Shown: positions 26,325 to 34,749 of the stretch, one piece after another
Layout of the letters: every line of letters begins with the position of its first letter
How positions within the stretch are numbered: the stretch's first letter is position 1
Assembly: GCF_003583365.1 (NCBI RefSeq)
Contig: NZ_QXED01000002.1
Coordinates: 248,001 to 312,000 of the forward strand
Source of the DNA: Fibrisoma montanum
GTDB taxonomy: Bacteria; Bacteroidota; Bacteroidia; Cytophagales; Spirosomataceae
DNA: 64,000 bases
Direction of reading: 5' to 3'
Translations under genes and position numbers: made by a program
Notes under the pieces: model-generated
What the model was told of the DNA's origin: nothing
The model's database searches: none
What the model saw: only the letters and a program-made list of their open reading frames with translations

Positions 26325-28181
26325 TCAGAAGCGAATGCCTATCCATCCGTTCGCAAACAGGAGTCCGGCGACGTAGCAGCTTGACAGAATGGTCACCAGC
26401 AGATAGGTCTTCAGCCAGCCGCTCTGCAGAAACTTCCACCGGCGCACCAGCAGATAAACCGCTGCGAGACAACAACCGGCGAAAGCCAGTGTACCCACGA
26501 ACAGGATGGTAGCGGGTCCGGTTTCGTCCGGACTGGCGGTTAAGTTGCCCACCAGACTGCCCAGGGCGGTAACGACCGCAATCAGGGACAAGGCGCCCAG
26601 ACCCGGTAGTAACCGCAGCCAGGCATCGGGGGCTGCGTAACTACGCTGAAAGGTAAAAATAAGCCAGACGATTCCGGCAAGAATTGAAACGCCAACGAAA
26701 GCGAGGCTGATCAGGAGCAGCAGTCGCAGTCCCCACGCTTCCAGCCACGAGCTGTGTCTGAAATAGCTGCCCTGTTCGCTCAGCACCCGATTCCCGTCCG
26801 CGTCGACCGTCAGGACGATACTGGGCAGGTTTTGGTTTGCTTTACGGAAGGTGAGCGGACTGGTCTGAACCAGGCGGGTTGCCTCGCCGAACGCCCGGCT
26901 GAGCACCAGTGAGTCGCCGTCCATACGAAGCGATACCCCCGAAAGCTGCCGTTCCAGAAATCCTAAGATCTCATTGCGTGGGCTTCCGGCGCGGTACTGC
27001 CCCAAATACGGGTCAACGGCTTTCTTGTCGAGGGGCTGGGCGGCTACGCTGGGCGAAGGTGCCTGGCGGGTCAGAAAAGCCGCCACCAGTTTATTGATGG
27101 ATGTTAACGGGTTGCTCCCGTTATTCGACAGGGCGTATCCAACACCCAGCTCCCGGTTGTAGCTGAATACCGATATAAAACCGTCAATACCGCCATTGTG
27201 ACCCTGGTACGGGTATTTGCCGTCCAGGTTGCCGGTGTAGTTGGCCAGTGCGTAACCAGCCCTCAGGCCCGCTTTGGCGGCTAGTGTGCTGTGGGGTGTT
27301 TCCATCGCCGTCAGCACAGAGTCCGGTAGCCACTGACCCGTCTGGGTTTGCCAGTCGTTGAGGAAAAACTGAATCCAGCGGGCCATGTCAGCCGCCGTGG
27401 CATTCAACGAACCGTCGGCTCCACCGTAAATTGGCAAAAACGGTACCTTTTGGTATGAACCGTCGGCCCATTTATAGCCCTGCACGTACCGGCCAGACGG
27501 ATCAGCGCGTAAGTTCAGATTGCTCCGGGTCATACCGACCGGGCGCATAACCTGCTCCGTCACAAACTGGTGCCATGGTTGACCGCTCAGTTTTTCGATG
27601 AGGTAACCAGCCACGACATAGCCCGGATTGCTATACGAAAACCGCTCGCCCGGTCGCCAGCGACACGTTAAGGCCTGCTCAAATTCCTTCACAGCCGCCA
27701 GTCCCTGCGGGTCGGTTGCCTCGTGGTTGTAAACTTTGTTGAACGGCATATCGTCAAATCCGGCGGTATGCTCCAGCAGATTGACCACCCGAACGGGGTT
27801 TGTAGCCGCCCAGTCGTTCCGGATGGGTACTTCCGGGGCGATTTTGCTGACGGGGTCATTGAGCGCCAGTTTGCCCTGACTGACCAGTTTCAGAATGCCC
27901 AGGGTAGTAAACATCTTGGTGATCGACCCCATCCGAAACAGATGCTGAGCCGTAACGGGGGTTTTACGATCAACGTCCGCCAGTCCGAGTCCTTCAGCAA
28001 CCAGCACCGAGTCTTTAGTGGCCAGCACCAGCATAAGGCCGGGAATGTGTTCCCGCTTCATAATCGTCCGGATCGAGTCGCGCAGGTCCGCCAGGGTAGT
28101 GATGGACTTGGGTGGGCGTGGTTTGGCCTGGCTACCAATGGGTAAGGCCAGGCATACCGCCAGCAGCAGGAAGAAGCGCAT
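26325..28181 (-). CDS. Serine hydrolase with C-terminal membrane domain
   Basis: A 618-residue protein, started at ATG 28181 because this gives a clear signal peptide (MRFFLLLAVCLALPIGSQA); a longer frame begins at 28229. The beta-lactamase domain shows MGSITKMF (Ser86, Lys89), FSYSNPGYVV and GHNGGIDGF. From about residue 490 there are four hydrophobic segments (ISLAFVGVSILAGIVWLIF, LGALSLIAVVTALGSLVG, FVGTLAFAGCCLAAVYLLV and ILSSCYVAGLLFANG). The catalytic part thus faces the periplasm and is tethered to the inner membrane. Substrate is unknown. It lies downstream of the DJ-1/PfpI gene. Confidence 0.87.
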   Translation of the reverse strand: MRFFLLLAVCLALPIGSQAKPRPPKSITTLADLRDSIRTIMKREHIPGLMLVLATKDSVLVAEGLGLADVDRKTPVTAQHLFRMGSITKMFTTLGILKLVSQGKLALNDPVSKIAPEVPIRNDWAATNPVRVVNLLEHTAGFDDMPFNKVYNHEATDPQGLAAVKEFEQALTCRWRPGERFSYSNPGYVVAGYLIEKLSGQPWHQFVTEQVMRPVGMTRSNLNLRADPSGRYVQGYKWADGSYQKVPFLPIYGGADGSLNATAADMARWIQFFLNDWQTQTGQWLPDSVLTAMETPHSTLAAKAGLRAGYALANYTGNLDGKYPYQGHNGGIDGFISVFSYNRELGVGYALSNNGSNPLTSINKLVAAFLTRQAPSPSVAAQPLDKKAVDPYLGQYRAGSPRNEILGFLERQLSGVSLRMDGDSLVLSRAFGEATRLVQTSPLTFRKANQNLPSIVLTVDADGNRVLSEQGSYFRHSSWLEAWGLRLLLLISLAFVGVSILAGIVWLIFTFQRSYAAPDAWLRLLPGLGALSLIAVVTALGSLVGNLTASPDETGPATILFVGTLAFAGCCLAAVYLLVRRWKFLQSGWLKTYLLVTILSSCYVAGLLFANGWIGIRF

Positions 28182-28225
28182 AGTGAAGCGAGTTTGCCGT
28201 AAGTTGACAACTTTCCGGTTGGTTG

Positions 28226-28864
28226 TCAATCTGAGTTGTATAAACGGTTTAAACCGGTCATGGTCCAGTAGTCATACTGCATGTACCGGGCCGTACCGGA
28301 AGCCACATCGTTGCCCAGTAATTTTCCAACTACGTAGAGCGCGAGATCAATACCGGCCGAAACCCCGGCTGAGGTCAACACGTTGCCGTTGTCAACGTAG
28401 CGTTCGGCGGGGAGAACCTTTGTATTGGGGGCAATCTGTCGCAGACTTTCCACGGCGGAGAAATGAGTCGTAGCGGATAAGCCGTCCAGCAAACCGGTTT
28501 TCGCCAGGATCAAGGCGCCCGTACAGACCGACAGGACCAATTCGGCGGTTTCGGCTGTGCGACGTACCCAGGTCAATACCGCTGGATTATCCATCTCGCG
28601 CCGGGAGCCGTAGGGTGTTCCGTCGGGATGGTAGCCGCCACCGCCCGGAATTAGAATGAGGTCGGCGGGCGGGTGATCAGTCAGCAGGTACGTTGGCTGA
28701 ACCACCAGGCCGTTGCGGGCGTACACAGGGGTCCGTTCGGCAACGGTAAATACGGTGAACGGCCGCTGTCCGGCGTAGTGACCAGCTACGCCGAAGACTT
28801 CGAAAGGTCCGGCAAAATCGAGAACTTCAACCTCGTTGAAGAGAAGAATGGCTACGTTGCGCAT
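28226..28864 (-). CDS. DJ-1/PfpI family protein (GlxA-like N-terminal domain only)
   Basis: A 212-residue cytoplasmic protein. The DJ-1 core has VAILLFNEVEVLDFAGPFEVF, the GGGGYH loop and the nucleophile elbow VLSVCTGALILAKTG with the conserved Cys. It matches the domain that begins GlxA-type AraC regulators, but the DNA-binding part is missing, as in stand-alone isonitrile hydratase-like proteins. It starts 62 bases after the EamA gene and may be co-transcribed with the serine hydrolase, whose start is 44 bases further on. Confidence 0.88.
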   Translation of the reverse strand: MRNVAILLFNEVEVLDFAGPFEVFGVAGHYAGQRPFTVFTVAERTPVYARNGLVVQPTYLLTDHPPADLILIPGGGGYHPDGTPYGSRREMDNPAVLTWVRRTAETAELVLSVCTGALILAKTGLLDGLSATTHFSAVESLRQIAPNTKVLPAERYVDNGNVLTSAGVSAGIDLALYVVGKLLGNDVASGTARYMQYDYWTMTGLNRLYNSD

Positions 28865-28926
28865 GGTGGCTGATTGACTGGCTGACCGGTTAAATTTTGG
28901 TCACAAGTATAGTCAATCCGTCACCG

Positions 28927-29847
28927 TTATTTTTTGCCGAACGTAATCAACACGACGCCACCCAGCGCAATCAGCGCCCCGAGGAGGGATTGGGCCGAGA
29001 ACGTTTCCCCCGCAAAGAACACACCCAGCAGCATCGCTACAACGGGGTTCACGAAGGCATACGTTGAGAGCAGTTGCGGGCGGGCGTTACGGGCCAGCCA
29101 GGCATACGAAGAAAAGCCGATGATGCTGCCGAACACGACGAGGTAGAGCATGGAACCGATGGCTTTGCTGGGGGCGTCGAGAATACTCAGGAGCGTGACG
29201 GGCTCAACCGCCAGACTAATGCCCATCAGGATAAACCCCCCGACCAGCATCTGGATACCGCTCGAAATGATCTGCGACGGCAGCGATACGCGTGGGGCCA
29301 GCAGGGTACCAACGGCCCATGAGAAATTGCCGACCGTTACCAGTCCGGCACCGATAAGATTGGCGTCAACACCGCCGGTCGTGTGCAGGCGGTCGGGTTT
29401 CACCAGAAAGTAGATACCCAGCAGACCCACCGCTAACCCGGCGAGCGCCATGTTCGATGGACGTACTTTGCCGAACGAAACCCAGTTGAGCGTAAGCAAA
29501 AACACGGGCAGCATACCACCCAGCAGGGCCGCCATGCCGGTCGGAATGTATTGCAGCGCGATGGTGAGCGCACCGTTGGCGATGGTCAGCAGCAGGATGC
29601 CAACCAGCCCGGCCGACTTCCAGTGCTGGGTTGTGGGGCGGGGTGTACCCGTCAGGCGGGCGTAGCTGTATAGCAGCGTCCCGGCAATGATGTAACGCAG
29701 CGACGCCATATACAGGGGCGGCATTCGCTCGGTCATGAAGTGGATAAACAGATACGTTGATCCCCAAAGAATGTAGACTGACCCCAACGCAGCCCAAAGC
29801 GTCGTTCGCTTGGATGGGGTGATGACCGGAGTAGTAACCGCTTGCAT
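28927..29847 (-). CDS. EamA/DMT-superfamily transporter (RhaT/YedA-like)
   Basis: A 306-residue membrane protein with ten predicted segments in two EamA repeats. The start of the first repeat reads ALGSVYILWGSTYLFIHFM, the second ends FVNPVVAMLLGVFFAGETFSAQSLLGALIALGGVVLI (shown in parts: FVNPVVAMLLGVFFAGE). This is a better match to the YedA group than the transporter at 3246, and the two are not close copies. It should export small metabolites; the substrate is unknown. Confidence 0.88.
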   Translation of the reverse strand: MQAVTTPVITPSKRTTLWAALGSVYILWGSTYLFIHFMTERMPPLYMASLRYIIAGTLLYSYARLTGTPRPTTQHWKSAGLVGILLLTIANGALTIALQYIPTGMAALLGGMLPVFLLTLNWVSFGKVRPSNMALAGLAVGLLGIYFLVKPDRLHTTGGVDANLIGAGLVTVGNFSWAVGTLLAPRVSLPSQIISSGIQMLVGGFILMGISLAVEPVTLLSILDAPSKAIGSMLYLVVFGSIIGFSSYAWLARNARPQLLSTYAFVNPVVAMLLGVFFAGETFSAQSLLGALIALGGVVLITFGKK

Positions 29848-29967
29848 AACTCGTACTGCTTGTTTGCCACAGTAACAGCAGCAAGTTGACTTTTTCTCCG
29901 TTGAGTCTCAAGTATTTTACACAGTTCCTAAATTAATTATGAAGATTCTAAGCAAAAGGATATTTGG

Positions 29968-30046
29968 GGGAGGAAAGGAGAAAGGGAGGAGAGGAGGAAG
30001 GAATGTACAGTAATACTTCCCTCTTTTCCCTTTCTCCTTTCCTCCC
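29968..30046. repeat. Polypurine/polypyrimidine inverted repeat
   Basis: A perfect 20-bp arm (29968-29987, GGGAGGAAAGGAGAAAGGGA) pairs with 30027-30046 around a 39-base spacer that itself is partly self-paired. The region from 29967 to 30065 is almost only purine on one side and pyrimidine on the other. It follows the stop of the leucine-rich-repeat gene on the minus strand by 18 bases and may work as its terminator or RNA 3' end. Confidence 0.75.
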
Positions 30047-30064
30047 TTACCTCCCTTCCTCCTT

Positions 30065-31495
30065 TCAATAAAACACTTCCGTCTGGTTGGCTTCGAGTTG
30101 CTTGATGAGCTGGGCGTAGGGACCGGATCGGGCATCGCGCTGCGACAGGGGATTAGCCCGCAGGTAAACTTTTTTGAGGCTTTTGAGGCTGCTGAGTGCG
30201 ATGGGCAGCTCCTGCAGGTTATTGTTGCTCATGTCCAGTTCCTCCAGCGACGGCAGTGATGCCAGGACCGCAGGGGGGACTGTGAACCAGTTATAACCAA
30301 TATCCAGCACCCGCAGGTTCTTGAGGGTCTTGAAAGATTCCGGTAGTTCACTGATGCGGTTGTGATGCGCGTACAGGACCTGTAGTCGTTTCAGCCGGCC
30401 GAGCGTACTGGGTAGGGCTGTAAAGGTATTATGGGCCAGAGCCAGCTGCTCCAGGCGTTTCATCCGGCGCATCGACCGGGGCAGGGTTGTTAGTTTATTG
30501 TAGTACAAATCCAGTACGTTCAGGCGACGCAGGCGACCGAAGTTTTTGGGCAACTGGGTCAGGCCGGTGTTGTACAGGTTCAGATCGTTGAGCCGACGCA
30601 GGCGACGAAGTGGTTTGGTCGTGAACGCCTGTAGTTTATTGTTCCCCATCCACAAGCTCTCCAGCCGACGGTTGTTACCGACCGATTGCGGAATACGCGT
30701 GAGCCGGTTCCCCTGTAGATTCAGCGCGATCAGGTGGTTATTTTTTGGGAAAAAGACGCTGTCGTTCGGGAGGCTGTTGTACAGAAAGCTCAGTCGTTTC
30801 AGCGTGGGGATGCGCTCGGTTAATTCCGCCGGAACGTAGCGGAGCCCATTCTTCGACAAATCCAGCTCTTCCAGGTTTGAGAAGCGGTAAACAACGTCGG
30901 GAATGTCGGTCAGGTCGAGCTGGTTGAAAGCCAGCATTTTTACCGTGTCGGGGCGGTCGGTTTTGCGGGCGGCTTCCAGGGTAGCGATGATACCGGGCCC
31001 CCGTCGGGGTTTGCGGGGTTGCGGGACGTTGCCTATCTGGGTGAAATTACTCGTCCGGAAGCCGGTGGTCGTTCGGATGGGAAACGGGTGCTGTGTGTAC
31101 CAGTCCGTCAGAAAAGTCAGGAGTGCCGTGTTTTGAGCATCCGTCAGGGTGTCGGTTTCGAATCGACAAAACACCCAGTCGTAGCTGCCGTCGGGTTTAA
31201 TGAATTCCTGGACGTTTAGGAAAACTCCTTTTGCTGGCAGGCGTTTCCTGTTGGTCTCCATGAACTTGAAAAATCGCATCATCGACGCATGGGTACTATC
31301 CATGAATCGTTTGCCGTGTCGCTCGAAAACGCCTGTTTCGCCACTTCTTGTCGCCAGCGCCGGCGGATAGGTCTTCGCCAGTGTCGCAGGCGATACGCCC
31401 AGTCGAGCCGTATCGCTCAGCAAAACAACCCGGGGCTGAGCCCAACCGGTTAACCATATCAACCCAAACAGGGTGGAAAGAACGAGCTTTTTCAC
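30065..31495 (-). CDS. Secreted leucine-rich-repeat protein
   Basis: A 476-residue protein with a signal peptide (ending TGWAQ). Residues about 30-190 are an unassigned N-terminal region. From about 195 to 455 there are ten or more LRR units of 22-24 residues (LEELDLSKNGLRYVP, LNVLDLYYNKLTTLP, LRVLDIGYNWFTVPP), followed by a C-terminal tail. LRRs form a curved protein-binding surface; the partner is unknown. No sorting domain is visible. It is likely in the periplasm or outside the cell. Confidence 0.88.
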   Translation of the reverse strand: MKKLVLSTLFGLIWLTGWAQPRVVLLSDTARLGVSPATLAKTYPPALATRSGETGVFERHGKRFMDSTHASMMRFFKFMETNRKRLPAKGVFLNVQEFIKPDGSYDWVFCRFETDTLTDAQNTALLTFLTDWYTQHPFPIRTTTGFRTSNFTQIGNVPQPRKPRRGPGIIATLEAARKTDRPDTVKMLAFNQLDLTDIPDVVYRFSNLEELDLSKNGLRYVPAELTERIPTLKRLSFLYNSLPNDSVFFPKNNHLIALNLQGNRLTRIPQSVGNNRRLESLWMGNNKLQAFTTKPLRRLRRLNDLNLYNTGLTQLPKNFGRLRRLNVLDLYYNKLTTLPRSMRRMKRLEQLALAHNTFTALPSTLGRLKRLQVLYAHHNRISELPESFKTLKNLRVLDIGYNWFTVPPAVLASLPSLEELDMSNNNLQELPIALSSLKSLKKVYLRANPLSQRDARSGPYAQLIKQLEANQTEVFY

Positions 31496-31557
31496 GACCT
31501 AACGTTTTTTTTAGTGAAGTAACGAAATTTATAGTTACTATGCTGCAAAAATTGGGA

Positions 31558-31624
31558 TGTATCTGATTAAAAATGATCTGCTGGGTATGGTTAACACCAG
31601 CTGAATCCGTTTCAATCAGATACA
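31558..31624. repeat. Inverted repeat between the LRR and M16 genes
   Basis: TGTATCTGATT (31558-31568) pairs with AATCAGATACA (31614-31624), and inside it CTGGG... and ...CACCAG give a second small stem. It lies between the stop of the M16 peptidase gene (31659) and the start of the LRR gene (31495), both on the minus strand, and may be a terminator-like or processing structure. No T run follows. Confidence 0.55.
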
Positions 31625-31658
31625 CCCCGGGGAGCCGCCTGGGCGGTTTAGCTACTCG

Positions 31659-34472
31659 TTAATCCTTCTTCCCGCTGCCTACTGACGCTGCGGGCTGTTT
31701 CTCGGCCAGCTTCTTGGCGGCTTTCTCGAAATCGCCGGCTTTAACGGCTACCATCTTGCTGTAGTCGAAGTATTTTTTCACGGCTGCGTTCACCTGATCG
31801 GGCGTGAGGGCTTCAATCTTTTTCTCGAAGTCGGCATCCCAGGCCAGGGTGCGGTTCAGATCGAGATAGCCGTTTAGCCGACCGGCCAGCGCCCCGTCCT
31901 GCGACCGCGTTACCGACCGGCTCTGTAGCCAGCCGCTCTTGGCCGCTTTGATTTCGTCGGGGGCAAAGCCATCCTTGCCCATCTTCTCAAATTCCTCCCG
32001 GATGGCTTTTTCCAGCTTCTCCGCGTTTTCGGGGTTGTAGATAGCGTAGGTGCCAAACGAAGCTATTTTGTCGCGGGGGTCGGCGTTCATGTATGAGCCA
32101 ATGCCGTAGCTAATCCCTTCTTTCTGCCGGACGCGGGTAGCCAGCCGCGAGTTCAGGAAACCGCCACCCAGCATGTAGTTGCCCAGCACCAGCGCCGGAT
32201 AATCCGGATCGTCGTCGCGCATTGGCAGGTTAAAGCCGGCCACAAACATGGCGTTGGCCTTGTCGTTGGTCTGGATCGACTCACCACCCGGCTTGATGTC
32301 CCGGTACGTCCGGGCGATGCGGGTGTACGGCTTCGCAGCTTTCCACTTGCCCAGGTCGTTTTTAATCATGTTGCGGAGGGCCGCTTCATCGAAATCGCCG
32401 ACGACCGCCACGGTTGAATTGTCGGCCCCGTAGAAGTCTTTATAAAACTGCTTAACGTCGTCCAGCTTCAGGGCCTTAATGGCTTCGATTTCTTCGTCGA
32501 ACGTCATGGTGTAGAGCGGGTGCCCTTTCGGATAGGGGCTGAGCAGCCGCTGGCTTACGTTGAACGCGATGGCCTGCGGTTCCTGCTTCTGCGATTCAAT
32601 CTGCGCCAGCCGTTCTTCCTTCAGCTTCTGAAATTCGGCTTCGGGGAAAGTCGGGTTTTTGAGGTAGTCCGTCACGATTTTCATCACGGCGGGCAGGTTC
32701 TCCTTCGAGGCTTCGACAAACACTCCGGCCGTTTGACCGCCCCCACCCACGTAGGCGCGGGCTTTCAGCTTGTCGAGTTCATCCTTGATCTGCTGATACG
32801 ACCGGGTTTTGGTGCCGCGTTCGAGCATAGACGCCGTCATGCTGGACACCACCGATTTGTTCATCAGGGTTTTCTCGTCGCCGTAGCGGATGGTCATCTG
32901 TACGTTTACGCTGCCACCCCGGGTGCTTTTCGGCAGCAGGGCGTACTTGACGCTCTTCGGCTCCTGGCCGCGCTTAGTGCGGGATTCGATGTTGGCGGGC
33001 GATACGTCGAACGCTTCGCCGGCGGCAATGGCTTTCTCGCCTTTGTAGTCTTTTACCAGTTCCGCTACGTTCGGCGCTTCCGGAACTTCAGCCCGGTCGG
33101 GTTTCTGGTCGGGAATGAACACGCCCACGGTACGGTTGGACGGCTTCAGGTAAGCCGACGCAACGCGCTGCACGTCGGCGGGGGTCACCTTGCGGATGTT
33201 ATCGCGGTAGAGGTAAACCAGACGCCAGTCGCCGGCACCCATCCATTCGCTCAGTTGCAGACCAACGCGGTCGGTATTCTTGAACAGCAGGTCAATGTCG
33301 GCCAGCAGCTTCGTTTTCGACCGATCGACTTCTTCCTTCGTGGGGGCTTTGCGGGTGATCTCATCCAGGGTATTCATCATCACCGTCCGGGCCGAGTCCA
33401 GCGACTGTTCCTTACGTACTTCAGCATAGAAATACGCGAAGCCCGGATCATGTACCGAAGGCGCCCAGCCGTATTGAAAAGCGGCTTTTTTGCCTTCAAC
33501 CAGGGCTTTGTACAAACGGCCGGACGGCTCATTGGTCAGGATGTCGATAACGACGTCCATCACGGCATAATCAGGGTGAGAGCCGGAGGGAGTATGGTAG
33601 GCAACGCCCACGGCCTGAGTATCGCCCACGCGTTTCAGCGTCACATTCCGTTCGCCGTCCTGCGTTGGCTCAACGGTGTACGGCTTTTGCAGTACGCGTT
33701 CCGGGCGCGGAATGGGCCCGAAATACTCGTTGATCATGGCCAGGGTTTTGGGCTCGTCGAACTTCCCGGCCACCAGCAGAATCGCATTGTCGGGCTGGTA
33801 ATACTTTTTGTAAAATGCCTTCAGGTTGTCGATGGGCACCCGCTCAATGTCCTCTTTCGAACCGATGGTCGATTTGCCGTAGTTGTGCCACAGATACGCC
33901 GTCGACAGAATCCGCTCCATCAGCACGTACTGGGGCGAGTTTTCGCCCATTTCGAACTCGTTGCGCACGACCGTGAACTCCGTCTCCAGGTCTTTCTTGT
34001 CGATGAAGCTGTTAATCATCCGGTCCGATTCCAGGTCGAGGGCCCATTTCAGGTTCTCGTCGGTGGCCGAAAACGTTTCAAAATAATTGGTGCGGTCATA
34101 CCAGGTGGTTCCGTTTGGGCGGCAGCCATGTTCGGTCAGTTCCTGCGGGATATTCTTGTGTTTGGTCGACCCTTTGAAAACCATGTGCTCAAGCAGGTGA
34201 GCCATCCCGGTTTCGCCAAGTCCTTCGTGCCGGGAGCCCACCAGGTACGTAACGTTTACGGTGATGGTTGGCTTTGAGGGGTCGGGGAAAAGCAGCACCC
34301 GGAGGCCGTTTTTGAGCTGATATTCCGTGATTCCTTCGACCGACGTGACCTTCGTAACGCCGTTGGGCAGGGCGCCCGCAGCCTTGTCCTGCGCGGGCAA
34401 TACGGCAACGCTGCCGGCCAGCAAAGCGGCTGCCAGCAGCCATTTTCGAGTAGAGTGGTTCGGGAAAAACAT
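31659..34472 (-). CDS. M16 insulinase-family zinc peptidase, double domain, secreted
   Basis: A 937-residue protein; the start at ATG 34472 gives a signal peptide (LLAAALLAGSVAVLPAQ). The first M16 unit has the inverted zinc motif HLLEHMVFKG (His92, Glu95, His96). The second unit, from about residue 500, lacks HxxEH (segment MTIRYGDEKTLMNKSVVSS), as is usual for the non-catalytic half. The full length matches two fused M16 units, like pitrilysin-type or PqqL-like peptidases. It degrades peptides in the periplasm or at the surface. It stands alone upstream of the LRR gene. Confidence 0.92.
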   Translation of the reverse strand: MFFPNHSTRKWLLAAALLAGSVAVLPAQDKAAGALPNGVTKVTSVEGITEYQLKNGLRVLLFPDPSKPTITVNVTYLVGSRHEGLGETGMAHLLEHMVFKGSTKHKNIPQELTEHGCRPNGTTWYDRTNYFETFSATDENLKWALDLESDRMINSFIDKKDLETEFTVVRNEFEMGENSPQYVLMERILSTAYLWHNYGKSTIGSKEDIERVPIDNLKAFYKKYYQPDNAILLVAGKFDEPKTLAMINEYFGPIPRPERVLQKPYTVEPTQDGERNVTLKRVGDTQAVGVAYHTPSGSHPDYAVMDVVIDILTNEPSGRLYKALVEGKKAAFQYGWAPSVHDPGFAYFYAEVRKEQSLDSARTVMMNTLDEITRKAPTKEEVDRSKTKLLADIDLLFKNTDRVGLQLSEWMGAGDWRLVYLYRDNIRKVTPADVQRVASAYLKPSNRTVGVFIPDQKPDRAEVPEAPNVAELVKDYKGEKAIAAGEAFDVSPANIESRTKRGQEPKSVKYALLPKSTRGGSVNVQMTIRYGDEKTLMNKSVVSSMTASMLERGTKTRSYQQIKDELDKLKARAYVGGGGQTAGVFVEASKENLPAVMKIVTDYLKNPTFPEAEFQKLKEERLAQIESQKQEPQAIAFNVSQRLLSPYPKGHPLYTMTFDEEIEAIKALKLDDVKQFYKDFYGADNSTVAVVGDFDEAALRNMIKNDLGKWKAAKPYTRIARTYRDIKPGGESIQTNDKANAMFVAGFNLPMRDDDPDYPALVLGNYMLGGGFLNSRLATRVRQKEGISYGIGSYMNADPRDKIASFGTYAIYNPENAEKLEKAIREEFEKMGKDGFAPDEIKAAKSGWLQSRSVTRSQDGALAGRLNGYLDLNRTLAWDADFEKKIEALTPDQVNAAVKKYFDYSKMVAVKAGDFEKAAKKLAEKQPAASVGSGKKD

Positions 34473-34705
34473 GAGGGTAGCAATTATGTGGAAACTATTC
34501 GTATAGTTAACAATACGTAGCTGCAAAATCAACTTCTGTTACAACTTTTTAACAAAAGGGGTTTTAAGCTGATGTATGGCTATCCCGTTACTAATCAGGC
34601 TGCAAAAACGCTTCATTGTTTGTAAGGCAGCGGTGGTTAGGTCGGGTCATACCAGCCCGGCAGATAAAATATGCCGGTTCGGGGTAGCTCTCGGCAGCGG
34701 TTTTG

Positions 34706-34729
34706 GGTTATTCTGAAAAATTCAGAACC
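34706..34729. promoter_or_regulatory. Palindromic candidate operator upstream of the GH13 gene
   Basis: GGTTaTTCTGAA-AAA-TTCAGAACC is a near-perfect dyad (TTCTGAA / TTCAGAA) at 34706-34729, 20 bases before the ATG at 34750. It could be a repressor site or a 5' RNA hairpin. No regulator gene is adjacent, so the assignment is open. No other gene lies between 34473 and 34749. Confidence 0.35.
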
Positions 34730-34749
34730 ACCTAAAACTTCACCAAACC

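Noticed and set aside
32520-34277. Long plus-strand open frame of 585 codons opposite the M16 peptidase
   Set aside because: It is the antisense shadow of a well-supported gene in a GC-rich sequence; composition is typical of reverse frames and no domain is visible.
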